NCBI GenBank assembly: GCA_034440575.1
Contig: JAOTOL010001644.1
Coordinates: 3,738,001-3,802,000, forward strand
DNA from: Imbricaverruca yamaguchii
Taxonomy: Eukaryota > Arthropoda > Thecostraca > Neoverrucidae
Reading direction: 5' to 3'
Length of the DNA: 64,000 nucleotides
Positions within the stretch are counted from its first letter, which is position 1, and each line of letters opens with the position of its first letter. Of the stretch, positions 1 through 10,293 are shown piece by piece. Position numbers and translations under genes: made by a program. The notes below the pieces were generated by a model that did no database searches, was not told where the DNA came from, and saw nothing but the letters and a program-made list of their open reading frames with translations.

Positions 1-43
1 CCCAGAGCCCAACACCTTAACCACTCGGCCATCTCCGCCCCTC
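1..43 (-). mobile_element. SINE head fragment (tRNA-Leu-like), cut by window edge
   Basis: The first 43 bases match, with few differences, the tRNA-like head of the minus-strand SINE at 42916-43085 (shared blocks AGCCCAACACCTTAA and CACTCGGCCATC). This is the reverse complement of an A-box region. Only the start of the element is visible; the rest lies left of the window. It is a SINE remnant rather than a working tRNA gene. Confidence 0.7.
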
Positions 44-60
44 TGTCCTAGGTAGCTCTA

Positions 61-335
61 CTGTTGTTCTGGGGTGGGCCGGCTGTTGTTATCGGACACC
101 CCGGCTGTTGTCCCGGGTCAGCCCGGCTGTTGTTGTTCTGGGGAACTTCGGCTGTTGTTCTGGGGCAGCCTGGCTGTTGTTCTGGGGCAGCCCAGCTGCT
201 GTTCTCGGCAGTCCGGCTGTTGTTCCGGTGCAGCCCGGCTGTTGTTCTGGGGCAGCCCGGCTGTTGTTCTGGGGCAGCCCGGCTGTTGTGCTGGGGCAGC
301 CCGACTGTTGTTCTCGGCAGCCAGACTGTCGTGGG
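61..335. repeat. 22-bp minisatellite
   Basis: About a dozen imperfect copies of a 22-bp unit containing CCCGGCTGTTGTTCTGGGG. Open frames on both strands here are repeat artefacts. The array lies upstream of the first recognisable BNIP3 exon and is probably intronic. Confidence 0.85.
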
Positions 336-1280
336 CCGGCGCGACTGACATCGTCAGACGGAGGAATGTGACTACCGAATGTGCAGCTGTGGCAACAGCG
401 CACTGCAGACCGTAGGCTGACGGGCCACGCCCAGCTGCACGCTAAGCTGAAAATGCCCATCACTGAATAGCAAACAGCCGACAACTACCGCCGTATGGTG
501 TACGGTCCCTGCACGCACTTCCCTCTTCCCTTTCCTCGATCTCTGTCGTTGACTGCACTCCTGTCGTTTGTCTCTGCCACTGCCCCCTCCTCTACTTTCG
601 CTTGTGCCTGTGGTGTTGGGGCCCACTCGGCGTCTCTTCACCGAAGCGTTGCTGGCTGACTGCGAGGACCTCGATCTCCCTCGTGATCATTTGGCCTGAG
701 AGAGTAGCTACACTGAGCTGAGTACGTCGGAGAAAAGCTCGGGGTGCTTCCATTTACCTTATATCTGTCTTCATTTTCTACATCTGCTCTCATTTTACTC
801 TATATCTGCTTGTTCCTCCAGACGGCCTGTGCATTTCTCCTACTTCTATTTGAATGTAATTCAGTTCCACTTCTATATCTAGATCCTCTATCTCAATCTC
901 TGACTCTACCTTTTCCTTTACATGTACTCTATTTTACATGTGTGTCTATATATAACCTTGTCTCTATCCTTTATGCGCAACCGTACCCGTGTCCTGCAAT
1001 TCCAAAGTGTACGTGGCAACTATCACCTAATAGCAGGTTACTTTAACCACCCCCAGTAGGGTATCGATTTCCGGGACTGGCTTCCTTGAAATATGGCTGG
1101 GTACATTACAGTGTCATTCCATTTTCTAGAACTCTCCATTCAAAGAAAAATAGTCTCCTTACGATCCGTGAATTCCATGTCGACAGCAGAATTTCGACCG
1201 AGAGTTTATTATCGATGCATCGACACTACCGCCAGGTAGCTCATTTCCGGTATTTTCGGGCAGCCGCCAGCTGACCTTTC
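336..1280. other. No recognisable gene
   Basis: About 0.95 kb of unique-looking sequence; 730-1000 is pyrimidine-rich. I see no conserved coding region and no repeat with a partner elsewhere in the window. If the BNIP3 reading is right it is intronic. Confidence 0.4.
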
Positions 1281-1281
1281 C

Positions 1282-1380
1282 GGCCGGTGCCTAAATGCGA
1301 GCACGTGAACCCTGCCTTTCCAGGACAGGGGAGATCAATTCAGACCGATGCTCTAACCAACTGAGCCACCGGGGCTACAT
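1282..1380 (-). mobile_element. tRNA-like SINE head fragment
   Basis: The reverse complement reads like a tRNA: an A-box (TGGCTCAGTTGG), then a region resembling an anticodon arm, then a B-box-like GGTTCACGTGC. The T arm is degenerate and there is no clean acceptor stem, so a functional tRNA is unlikely. It sits directly beside a LINE 3' tail on the other strand. Confidence 0.5.
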
Positions 1381-1387
1381 TTTGACA

Positions 1388-1446
1388 TTATTATGGGCGC
1401 TATATGCCCCTTGCAATCGATGCGCCCCTAAACTACAATAACAATT
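1388..1446 (+). mobile_element. Isolated LINE 3' tail with GGGCGC/GCGCCC stem
   Basis: TTATGGGCGC followed by GCGCCCCTAAACTACAATAAC matches the 3' end of the full-length LINE at 39121-39170. Both have the stem arms GGGCGC and GCGCCC with exactly 21 bases between them (1395-1400 with 1422-1427; 39125-39130 with 39152-39157). It looks like a strongly 5'-truncated insertion of a related element. I found no clear target-site duplication. Confidence 0.65.
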
Positions 1447-1860
1447 GTGGGGCCGGGGTAGGCACGGCTCGGTGTCGTGTGTCTCACCAGACCCGTGGCG
1501 TGTGTGGGGCTGAGGTAGCCGGAAGTAGTACGGCTGGGTGTCGCGTGTCGCACCAGACCAGTGGCGCGCGTGTGTGTGGGGCTGGAGTAGGTGCCGCGAG
1601 GTGCACTGCGACACCCGGCACGGCCTTCTGCCGTGCTGGCGCGGCGCGGTGTTGTGCGCTATATCTGGCGGTGCACGGCCTCCGGCTGCCTCTCCCTGGT
1701 ACAGCCGGCTCCCTTGTGCCCCGCCGCCCGCCGTCGGCTGGTGGTGAGCGCGAGCCGCGCGCTGCAGCCGGCCGACAGCTGGAAATGCGCTCGCGGGCGG
1801 CGTTCGAAGGTCGACACGCTAGTCGTGTCCTGTTACAGGCGGCCGAAACCTGGTCGTGGC
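1447..1860. other. GC-rich stretch, no gene recognised
   Basis: GC-rich and CpG-rich. Partial internal repetition (TGTCTCACCAGACC / TGTCGCACCAGACC) marks a short degenerate repeat at 1470-1560. The open frames have no family resemblance I can recognise. Confidence 0.4.
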
Positions 1861-1904
1861 GATTTGTCGATACAAATGGAATGCAACATATGCAGACTGG
1901 ACTG

Positions 1905-2400
1905 TGGCACTAAAGCGCCATAGTAGTGATATAAAGTGGCAAAGAGGTGTATCGCAAATGGCATGCGCCATATGTAGACATCCTGCTCCATGATGCGTGT
2001 TTATGAAGTCATCGTGTCTCCTTTCTAGCAGTATCCAACTTATACGTATCATGTCAATGCTCCTAATAAAGAATAGTGATACACGGATATTTCGCAACGT
2101 AATTTCGGGTAAATGGATTAACTTTGTGATATGGCGTATGGTATCAATTTATAGTACAGGTAGTTTTCTCCCTGTCCCGAATACAGCTCTTCCTAAATAA
2201 TTAATCTCGAAGCAAATGACAAATGTGCAGTCGTAAGTACCTACACCATTGACTCAAATTTAAGTCTGGAAGACATCAAAAACACTTTAATTGACATTGA
2301 TTCCATGGTAAATTTCTACATCCTGCTGTGCCCGTTTCGACATCTCACACCTAACGAAAAACCATTATTTTAACCCTGTAGTAGTGTGCAAAGGACATCC
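1905..2400 (+). mobile_element. Fragment of an unclassified protein-coding repeat (copy A)
   Basis: 1975-2045 and 2225-2375 match the reverse complement of 19690-19930; the best blocks surround CATCCTGCTCCATGATGCG and TTTCGACATCTCACACCTAA. In copy B the matching stretch is part of an open frame, so the repeat was probably coding. Bases 2046-2220 have no counterpart and may be an insertion. The motif GCACTAAAGCGCCA occurs at both about 1908 and about 2425. Family unknown. Confidence 0.55.
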
Positions 2401-2950
2401 ACAATATGTGGTCTCGATCGAAGCACTAAAGCGCCACAGTGGTGTATCTAAGTTCCGAGTGATGTTGGTTAATGGTGAAAATGTAGCTAATCCTGTCGGT
2501 GTTTCTGGAGGCCAGACCGTTAACCCACTCTGTCTTTTTCTCCCCTGAGTTTTTTTCGGCGATGAACAAAAACCAACGGCACTCAGGGATGCGAATTTGT
2601 AGTTGTCTTGTAATTCATCTGTTCATGTAGAATTTGTCCTTCAACTTAGTCGCGTCTGATGTGGAAGTTTCAATCTCAAGTCATGTAGGGTCATTGGTCT
2701 AGCTTAGTTTGAAGAGGACCACATCCAAAAATGTTTCAGTATCGATAACTGATCTAAATTAGATGTTTAAATGAAACTTGATGCGTGAGTACAATCTGGT
2801 ATTACGTACAAAACGTGTGTTTAAACGATAATGCTCGTGTTTATAATTTTTGTTTGAGGTCAGGTCAGCGGCATGAGGTCACGGCCACCGTCAAATGACG
2901 TGGGGCCAGTGCCAATATAATGCGCGCTGGGTGGGCAAAGTATGTTTAGG
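2401..2950. other. Presumed BNIP3 intron, no feature seen
   Basis: Mostly AT-rich unique sequence with no recognisable coding segment. It leads into the repeated acceptor block starting near 2955. Confidence 0.4.
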
Positions 2951-2954
2951 CCCT

Positions 2955-3229
2955 CCCCTGGGTTTCCCCGTGTTTCAGCACAGCATGGAGCTGAAGAACA
3001 CCGACTGTGTGTTGTATCTGACGCCTCCCCGAGTGTCAGGACAGCTTGGGTCTGGAGAGCAGCACCGACTGTGTGTTGTGCATGACGTCTCCCTTGTTTC
3101 AGGAGAACGGCCACTGGAGAAGAACACCAACTAGGTGTTGTACCTGACGTTCCCGTGTTTGAGGAGGACAGCTTGGATCTGCAGAACAACACCGACTGGG
3201 TGTTGTGCCTGACGTCTGCCGTGTTTCAG
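2955..3229 (+). repeat. Tandem partial copies of BNIP3 acceptor plus exon start
   Basis: Four degenerate copies, spaced about 61-66 bp, precede the real exon. Each has a pyrimidine tract, an AG (2977-2978, 3038-3039, 3101-3102, 3162-3163; the real one is 3228-3229) and then roughly the first 40 bases of the exon, up to GACTGGGTGT. The third copy has an in-frame TAG. The fourth is open and exactly 66 bases from the real acceptor, so its use would add 22 residues in frame, but its acceptor is a weaker GAG. Confidence 0.85.
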
Positions 3230-3306
3230 GAGGACAGCCTGGGACTAGAGAAGAACACCGACTGGGTGTGGGACTGGAGCAGCCGGCCCGACCTCACGCC
3301 ACCAAA
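3230..3306 (+). CDS. BNIP3: BNIP3/NIX-like protein, BH3-region exon (5' part of gene outside window)
   Basis: BNIP3/NIX proteins are BH3-only-related receptors in the outer mitochondrial membrane that recruit autophagy machinery for mitophagy and can promote cell death. This exon encodes 25 codons plus two bases and contains the family signature [10 protein letters not shown] followed by PPK. Borders are TTTCAG before GAG and AAA followed by GTCAGT. The split codon AA+G joins exactly to the exon at 9621, giving PPKDWKFRHP, the expected family continuation. The N-terminal exons (LIR motif, leucine-rich stretch) were not found and should lie left of the window. The exon start is preceded by four tandem partial copies of itself. 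The BNIP3 assignment is firm; BNIP3 versus BNIP3L cannot be separated in an invertebrate. Confidence 0.9.
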
Positions 3307-3880
3307 GTCAGTGCTAGCTGAGAACTGCCGGGTCGCGCACATGTTTGACTCGGTTTGTCACAGTCAGAATTTGCATCTCATGTCAGGGGTGGATACAAAT
3401 GTGTATGGGGTGGCGCCTCTCGAAATGGGCGCCATTTTCTCGGGGAGTGCCTGACGTCTAAATTGTGAGCGTTACCTGTCCTTGTACGTATCCCGCCATC
3501 AGGTCCTCATTGGCACCATTGCCACCAGGTCCTCGGGCGGAGTGTCCTCCGTGCAGCCTCCTAGTCCTGGCAGCTTCCTTCGTCGAGTCTCGTCCGGCCA
3601 GTCGCCGTCGTTGAGCCCGCTTCTCGGCAGGTGTGTGTGCTGGCTCGCTCCGCGCAGGCGGTGCAGTCGTACGCGCCGCAGTCGGCCGACTGGCGCTGTG
3701 CGTGCAGTAACGCGGTGGCGTATCACACACACACCGTGGCGGTCAGGTGGCGACAGCCGCCAGCTGGCGACACTGTGCTGGTAAATCCGTGGCAGCTCAA
3801 CCACACGCGTTCCCTCCCTAAGCCTTTTGGTATGCATACAAGATGATCATTCCATCAACTCCAGCTGTGTTAGAACACTA
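3307..3880. other. BNIP3 intron, 5' part
   Basis: Starts at the donor GTCAGT. Contains a GC-rich stretch (3480-3780) with open frames but no recognisable domain. Confidence 0.5.
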
Positions 3881-3889
3881 TTTGTATAC

Positions 3890-4170
3890 CAGGAAGTGTT
3901 AAGACCCAACTGCATTGACCCGTAAAATGAAAATACATAGTGTTTAGATGCTCTTTGGGACCAAACATGCCTGCCGTCGTAAGCGCTGTGTGGTGTCCAT
4001 ATGTACAGAAAGTACTTTTGTATTTGTATGTAAGGTAAAGTGCTTGTAAAGTGCTTTTGCATTGGTATGTACAGCAAGTGCTGGGACCTAGCTGCATTGA
4101 CCCGAAGCAAAATTAAGTACGTAGTATGCATATGCTCTTTGGGATTGAGCATGCATACCTTCGTTAATGT
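3890..4170. repeat. Direct duplication of about 180 bp
   Basis: 3893-3990 and 4070-4165 are diverged direct copies: both contain CTGCATTGACCCG, then ATGCTCTTTGGGA, then a CATGC block. Between them the GTAAAGTGCTTTTGCATTGGTATGTA segment is also partly repeated. The whole sits in the BNIP3 intron. Confidence 0.7.
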
Positions 4171-4299
4171 TCTGTTGTGCCCGTACCCAGCGTCTTGGTT
4201 AGGTACGCCACGGTGTGGGTGTGTTGTATCCATATCCAGCCACTTGGTTGGGTCATCGAGTCATTTATTCATCGTGCTCGGCCGTGTTTGGTGGTGTCT

Positions 4300-5335
4300 T
4301 CTGTCTACTCCAGTACACCCCGTGCTGGGCGATGGTCGTCTGTCTAGTCCAGTACACCCCGTGCTGGGCGGGGTCGTCTGTCTAGTCCAGTACACCCCGT
4401 GCTGGGCGAGGGTCGTTTGTCTAGTCCAGTACACCCCGTGCTGGGCGAGGGTCACCTGTCTAGTCCAGTACACCCCGTGCTGGGCGAGGGTCGTTTGTCT
4501 ACTCCAGTACATCCCGTGCTGGGCGAGGGTCACCTGTCTAGTCCAGTACACCCCGTGCTGGGCGAGGGTCGTTTGTCTAGTCCAGTACACCCCGTGCTGG
4601 GCGAGGGTCGTTTGTCTAGTCCAGTACATCCCGTGCTGGGCGGGGTCGTCTGTCTAGTCCACTACACCCCGTGCTGGGCTGGGGTCGTCTGTCTAGTCCA
4701 GTACACCCCGTGCTGGGCTGGGGTCGTCTGTCTAGTCCACTACACCCCGTGCTGGGCGGGGGTCGTCTGTCTAGTCCACTACACCCCGTGCTGGGCGGGG
4801 GTCGTCTGTCTAGTCCAGTACACCCCGTGCTGGGCGAGGGTCGTCTGTCTAGTCCAGTACACCCCGTGCTGGACGGGGGTCGTCTGTCTAGTCCACTACA
4901 CCCCGTGCTGGACGGGGGTCGTCTGTCTAGTCCACTACATCCCGTGCTGGGCGGGGGTCGTCTGTCTAGTCCACTACACCCCGTGTTGGGCGGGCCGTCT
5001 GTCTAGTCCAGTACATCCCGTGCTGGGCTGGGGTCGTCTGTCTAGTCCACTACACCCCGTGCTGGGCGGGGGTCGTCTGTCTAGTCCAGTACATCCCGTG
5101 CTGGGCGGGGGTCGTCTGTCTAGTCCACTACACCCCGTGCTGGGGGGGTCGTCTGTCTAGTCCACTACACCCCGTGCTGGGCGGGCCGTCTGTCTAGTCC
5201 ACTACACCCCGTGCTGGGCGGGCCGTCTGTCTAGTCCAGTACATCTCGTGCTGGGCTGGGGTCGTCTGTCTAGTCCACTACACCCCGTGCTGGGCGGGCC
5301 GTCTGTCTAGTCCAGTACATCCCGTGCCGCATGCT
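4300..5335. repeat. 39-bp minisatellite, about 26 copies
   Basis: The unit is TAGTCCAGTACACCCCGTGC followed by TGGGCGGGGGTCGTCTGTC. Variants differ in CAGTACA/CACTACA, GGGCGAGG/GGGCTGGG, and short deletions near the end. Because 39 is a multiple of 3, each frame repeats a fixed 13-residue peptide and stays open; these are not proteins. Confidence 0.95.
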
Positions 5336-7290
5336 CCAGCACGATGAACGCTTGCTACGCTCTACTGGCTCAAGAGGTCCGTTTTCTCGCTTACACATGT
5401 GCGGAGCCCTCCCTTGTGGTCTTTTGACGGTAGTTACCGACCGAGCCTTACTCAGCCACTTGAGGACTGGTAAGGCGGTTAGAAAATATTTGCTTACAAC
5501 GCCATCACATTTAAGCCGTTGACCGTAGGTCCTGGGATGCAGCTTCGCACCTCTGCAATAATGTTTGGAATGCACCGCAGTCTTCTTTGAGCAGCCGCGA
5601 TGAGTGTAGTACCGTTCCAAGAGTGTGTGCCGTCATCCATTCTGAAATTGTTTCGTTCCATGCAATCATAGAGCTCATGGGAGCACATATGTTTCAGAGG
5701 AGGCGTGCCTCACCCCTCGTTCCTATGAATATGACCCACAGCTACGTTCACTGTAAGGTGTGAATCTGGGTACTTGTTCAGGGTATTTGGGCCTTTGAAG
5801 GAATTGTTCTCCCTAAAGGTAACTGGGTACAGTGGTACATTCTTGCAAACAAGGACGGACAAAGTATCCAACCTGCTCCAACCTGTTCTCTAACTTGCTT
5901 CGGACCATAAAGTCGAGGTCCTTATCTTAACTCTGGCGTCGTTTTCGCAAATGCGGAATCAAATTAGTCTTTAGTGCTCAAAATCTACTTCAAAATCCTT
6001 TAGGACTCAGCCTCGGGGAAATTTTTCTTATGCTTAAGACAACAACCTTCGTCGTTATAGTTGAAGTAAGTTCAGTCGTTTTCTGTTCAATCAATTATAA
6101 TGTTACCACTGACGGCTGCGACTCGCACTAATGCTTCATATTGAGTTTTGGAAATGCTGCGTTTCAATTGTCTTTTCAAACCAGTTAAAAATAATAGTTC
6201 AATAAACGTAATTTTCGACAAGACCTCTTGGAACACGGATCAACCGAAAAAAAGTACAGCATACGTCCGCGGCCTGGTATCGCGGGAACTGCGAACATGC
6301 TCACATAGAGAAAAAAGCTTGCTTAGCAGCTGCGCCAACATTTACGCATTTTAATTAAGCAGTTCTGTGTCCCCATTGTCTTTGAAGACACTGGAGATGG
6401 GTCATATCCACCCATGAGCATCGTCACCACCGGGGTCGCTAGGGCCCGTACCACGCCTGATATTTTTGGTAGGGTCCGATGTCACGTGGAAAACTGGTAA
6501 GCCCCGGGAAAATACGGTTTCTTCCTGAAGTTTCCCAGTTGCTGTATCAGGCAACATCTGAATTGAATGGATGCTCCGTCCATCCCCCTCGACGATCAGC
6601 CACGGGTCCACGGGCGACCGAGGTGTGGAAGGGGCAGCTCCTTGAGTCTGTGTTGGGCAGGAATGAGCATGGAAAGAGCAAAGGATAAGCTCTTGACCAG
6701 CTGAACTGAACATTTTGACCATACAAATCAAAACCCAAATCATGCTGGGCTGTAGAAACAAAGTTTCCGAAATTCGACTTTTCCGAGTCGACGTAGGCTC
6801 GGTTTTCTTGACTTTTCGTGATTTTTCCGTCAACTCGGACGAGTCCGAGTTGACGAGGGCAGAAGACAGTCACGGTCACCCTTCGCTTGAAAATCGCTCC
6901 TGCGACCCTGTGATTGGACCCCACCTAGAAGCCGAGGGTGGTGACGCCATTATGTCCACCCCTCCCTTTTCTTCCCGGGTGTAAATGACGGCTTATGTCT
7001 CCTGCACCTACGAACGTGATGGAACTGCCTCAACAGTATTTGCTTGCTGCTGTCAGCATACAGCCCAGTGTTGGAATATATTAGCATAAAGTCTAAGTTC
7101 CACCATAAGTACGTCACGTTTGTCGCATCATTCACCTCTATGGTGTTCTCGTGAGCGCAGATGAGCCGCGCTCGCCAGTCACCGAGCCGGCTGAGGCCAC
7201 TCTGGCTGACGCTGAATTCCGTTCAGTTATGGTGTTCAGATTTCCCAGACTGAGTCGGATTTCCACAGCAGCGCTGCCGTACTGTTGTGT
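5336..7290. other. BNIP3 intron, mostly unrecognised
   Basis: Unique-looking sequence with no family I can name. Notable are a perfect 13-bp-arm palindrome at 6828-6855 (listed separately) and a minus-strand open frame at 6402-6833 without recognisable domains. Confidence 0.4.
6828..6855. repeat. Perfect palindrome, 13-bp arms with 2-base centre
   Basis: CGTCAACTCGGAC, then GA, then GTCCGAGTTGACG. No T-run follows and this is intronic animal DNA, so it is not a terminator. Function unknown. Confidence 0.8.
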
Positions 7291-7299
7291 GACCGGCAG

Positions 7300-7740
7300 G
7301 TGTGGGGCAGGCCCGTCCGTCCGCCTATGCTGGCTGGGTGGGTTGTGGTGTGTCCGCCAGATGTGGGGCTGGGTGGGTAGTGGTGTGTCCCCCAGATGTG
7401 GGGCTGGGTGGGTTGTGGTGTGCCCTCAGATGTGGGGCTGGGTGGGTTGTCTTGTGTCCCTCAGATGTGGGGCAGGCCCGTCCGTCCGCCTATGCTGGCT
7501 GGACGGATTGTGTGTGGTGTGTCTGCCAGATGTGGGGCTGGGTGGGTTGTGGTGTGTCCCTCAGATGTGGGGCAGGCCCGGCCGTCCGCCTATGCTGGCT
7601 GGGTGGGTTGCGGTGTGTCCGCCAGATGTGGAGCTGGGTGGGTTGTGGTGTGTCCCTCAGATGTGGGGCGGGCCCGTCCGTCCGCCTCCACTGACTGGAC
7701 GGATTGTCGTGTGTCCCCCAGATGTGGGGCTGGGCGGGTG
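7300..7740. repeat. ~35-bp minisatellite with longer composite unit
   Basis: Copies of GATGTGGGGCTGGGTGGGTT plus GTGGTGTGTCCCCCA. Some are joined to GCAGGCCCGTCCGTCCGCCT and ATGCTGGCTGG blocks, giving a higher-order composite repeat. The Cys/Gly/Val-rich open frames are repeat artefacts. Confidence 0.9.
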
Positions 7741-9430
7741 GGAGGATTGCGTCAGTTGTGCTGATGAAATTAGTACTCTTTGACCTACGATGGTCGGACT
7801 GAGGATGAGTCAGTTAGTGACTCGCTTGTCTGGTAGGCGGGTACGGATTGATGACAAGGCTGACTTGCGATGTTTATTATTTATAGGCAAATTGCTAGAT
7901 TTCAGAGAGTGTGACAACACTTCGCCGCTCCCTCCGCGGCTAGATGGCAGTAGAAAATTCAAAACTGACAGATTTGTTTGAGATACCCAATCCTCGTACC
8001 GCATTGTGTGATAAAGTTCAGATCGCTCGAAATGGATTTTACAACACCCAAGACGTCAATTGTGCGAATACCAGAATATACCGGCGATTTTTTTAAGGTG
8101 CCATTGAGGATGGGACTGTGCTATAGTTCCTGCGGTATAGGTAAGAGAGAACCAGAGAAGGTTCTGGTGGAGGAACTCAGTATTGCATCATACACAACTA
8201 ATTACGGTACGAGCCCATGAGCTGCGTGCTGAGGTGGATTGTGGCAGATTTGGCGTTCAGTACTTAGTTTCTCAGAAAGCTGCATTTGCTGTATTGCTCT
8301 GCTGCTATCCTTGAACAGGTGGGAAATGTGAAGGTTTGAGTGATAGGATGACCAGGAGAGCTAGAAATCTAGGGGAGTTCCAGCGCCAGAGGTGTTCAGA
8401 TTGAACAGGGAAAATGACAAATTGACCTTTGCAGGGCATGGAATCACTGGAGATGCTCCATCTCCTCCCCCGCATGTTATACTGCGACCAGGCTGCAAAA
8501 CACGGCAGACGGCTTCCCAAAGCATCTCACATTGGATGGAAGCCCTGCGAAAATCTATTGAACCTTCCACTCATCCATTACAAATGTAGATGATTTCCCT
8601 CGTACTTGTTTCTATCGCACGCATTTGGTGTAGATATTTCACAACAATCCAAGCTGTACGTCCATTTATCAGCAAACAACGCGACTAAGTTGCGAGTTAA
8701 TGAACTAGCGGTGCGTTGTTGAAACTTGTATTGATATTTATCCTATATTTTGAACTTCAACGTTCCACTCTTATCTGGAATTCCACTCCATTTTGTAATA
8801 TTGCGATACTATTTTAAGAGGACTTTATACCTTGGAAAGCGATGAAAACTGGTTTCAGTCTCCTTGCTATGCAATTACTTGCGTTGAAGGACACCCATCC
8901 AGGTTAGACTGCTCTCCGAGTCCATACTGTCCACACTTATGGAAGGATCGAAGCACCCCATCAGACTTCAAATACCTGAACAATACAAAGTTGTCCTCGC
9001 ACAGCCTAAGTACTATTTGCGTGCATGCCACTTGGTCTTGTCCGTTGAGTTTCCCAATTGTTGTATCTCGCGCTCAAGATTTCTCGTACGTGTATCTCAA
9101 TCTCAGCAGTTCACGGTGTAGCTGGATAGGTGGAAACTCTCGTCGAAAACCACAAATAGTTGCCGCTTTGAAAATGCCCACTCCTTTGACATTAACCCCA
9201 TATGGACTTGATCATTATAGTGCTGCGCCAGTGTACAGTTTGTTCAAAGGAGCACCCGATTGTATACCTTATAATGTTGTGGCTTTAGTCGCCACTGGCA
9301 CGAGTTTTCATTTTCCAGCCAGTGGGTGCTGATTTGCCGTGGTCAGACGCCTGTCGTCGTCTGACCTGGCATAAGCTGAAGTGAAGGTTGACCCGCTCGG
9401 ATAGCCACCCCTGATTAAGCTGACGCTGAC
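7741..9430. other. BNIP3 intron, nothing identified
   Basis: Moderately AT-rich. The 8832-9332 frame is open but has no motif I recognise and no partner sequence elsewhere in the window. Confidence 0.35.
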
Positions 9431-9439
9431 TTGTGACCC

Positions 9440-9520
9440 TACCTGACCTGACTTGCAGGATGACACAGTCTCACAGGATGACACACAGGATGACACAATG
9501 ACACAGTCTCTCTTCACACT
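9440..9520. repeat. Short GATGACACA-type repeat
   Basis: Repeated CAGGATGACACA and ATGACACAGTCTC units about 100 bases upstream of the next BNIP3 acceptor. Confidence 0.6.
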
Positions 9521-9620
9521 ATGGCTGGTCATGTCGACCCGTGATGTCACCGCCACTAGGCTGTGATTGCCGCCTGTGGCCTGACCCGAACCTTACTAAT
9601 GACACGTGCTCTCGTGGCAG

Positions 9621-9770
9621 GGACTGGAAGTTCCGGCACCCGACTTTGGCCAAGCACGCTCTCAGCATCCGGAACGCCAAAGTAGGAAACTCGAGCATCT
9701 TCTCGCGCGGAATGCTCTGCACCTTCATTGTGACCAACATCCTGTCGCTGCTGCTGGGTGCCGGACTGGG
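9621..9770 (+). CDS. BNIP3: BNIP3/NIX-like protein, transmembrane exon
   Basis: Begins after CGTGGCAG and ends before GTGAGAGG. It encodes the conserved segment RHPTLAKHALSIRNAK, the GNSSIFS stretch, and then a hydrophobic helix of about 20 residues ending in LSLLLGAGLG. This is the C-terminal outer-membrane anchor through which BNIP3 proteins dimerise. Vertebrate BNIP3 uses a His within an SHxxxAxxxG motif; here the aligned residues read S-L-L-L-G-A-G-L-G, so the His is Leu and the AxxxG is GxxxG, while the second small-residue position is kept. It ends with two bases of a codon (GG) that join to G at 10242. Expression and function are not tested. Confidence 0.92.
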
Positions 9771-10241
9771 GTGAGAGGCGGTACCGCGGCGTCCCTGCTG
9801 GTCAGTTGGTCAGTCACCCATCAGGTGATGCAGTTGACGACACAGTCAGGTTCTCACTGAGTGGCATGATATATGGATAGGTTGCACCTTTATGTGTGTT
9901 TCGTGCTATCGCATTGTCCTGAAATCGTAACATTTAAGTGGAAACCAACACCAATGGTAATCATGTTTGGCCTCCTAGGACAGAGTGTTATCTTTCAGAA
10001 ATGACTTCAGTGAAATGCGATAGCATTCAACTGCAACAGGCCATGTCAGTTTCGTAGTTTTCCCTTCATTGTACTTTATTTTGAAGTTCATGTCATGACA
10101 AAGTCTCGTCAGTGATGGCTACATTTTCACGTTTCGACGTCATTTCATACCAGCCATATTGTTGTGTTGAGTTCTTTCAGCGTCATGGCTCGTTTTTCAC
10201 ATACTTGGCGGCCTTCATTGACAAGCGTCCGTCCGCCGCAG

Positions 10242-10293
10242 GTACTGGATCACCAAGAAGACGGCGGTGCTGCAGCTGGTGCCGCTCGACTAG
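10242..10293 (+). CDS. BNIP3: BNIP3/NIX-like protein, last coding exon
   Basis: Follows the acceptor CCGCCGCAG. The first base completes a Gly codon; then Tyr-Trp-Ile-Thr-Lys-Lys and a short tail end in Asp-TAG. The basic pair after the helix fits the short intermembrane-space tail of BNIP3 proteins. The tail is typical in length (about 16 residues) but its last part, AVLQLVPLD, is not one I recognise. The stop is at 10291-10293. Confidence 0.85.

Noticed and set aside
4040..5160. Long open frames in the 39-bp and other arrays (also 7.3, 13.2 and 56.8 kb)
   Set aside because: Tandem units keep frames open; both strands are open at once, as expected for repeats.
6402..6833. Possible minus-strand gene
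   Set aside because: 143 open codons, but no motif, no splice partners and no similarity that I recognise.
6828..6855. Rho-independent terminator or hammerhead ribozyme
   Set aside because: No T-run follows, the DNA is eukaryotic, and the CTGATGA and GAAA core of a hammerhead is absent.
8832..9332. Additional exon of BNIP3
   Set aside because: The open frame has no similarity to the family, and the flanking exons already join in frame without it.
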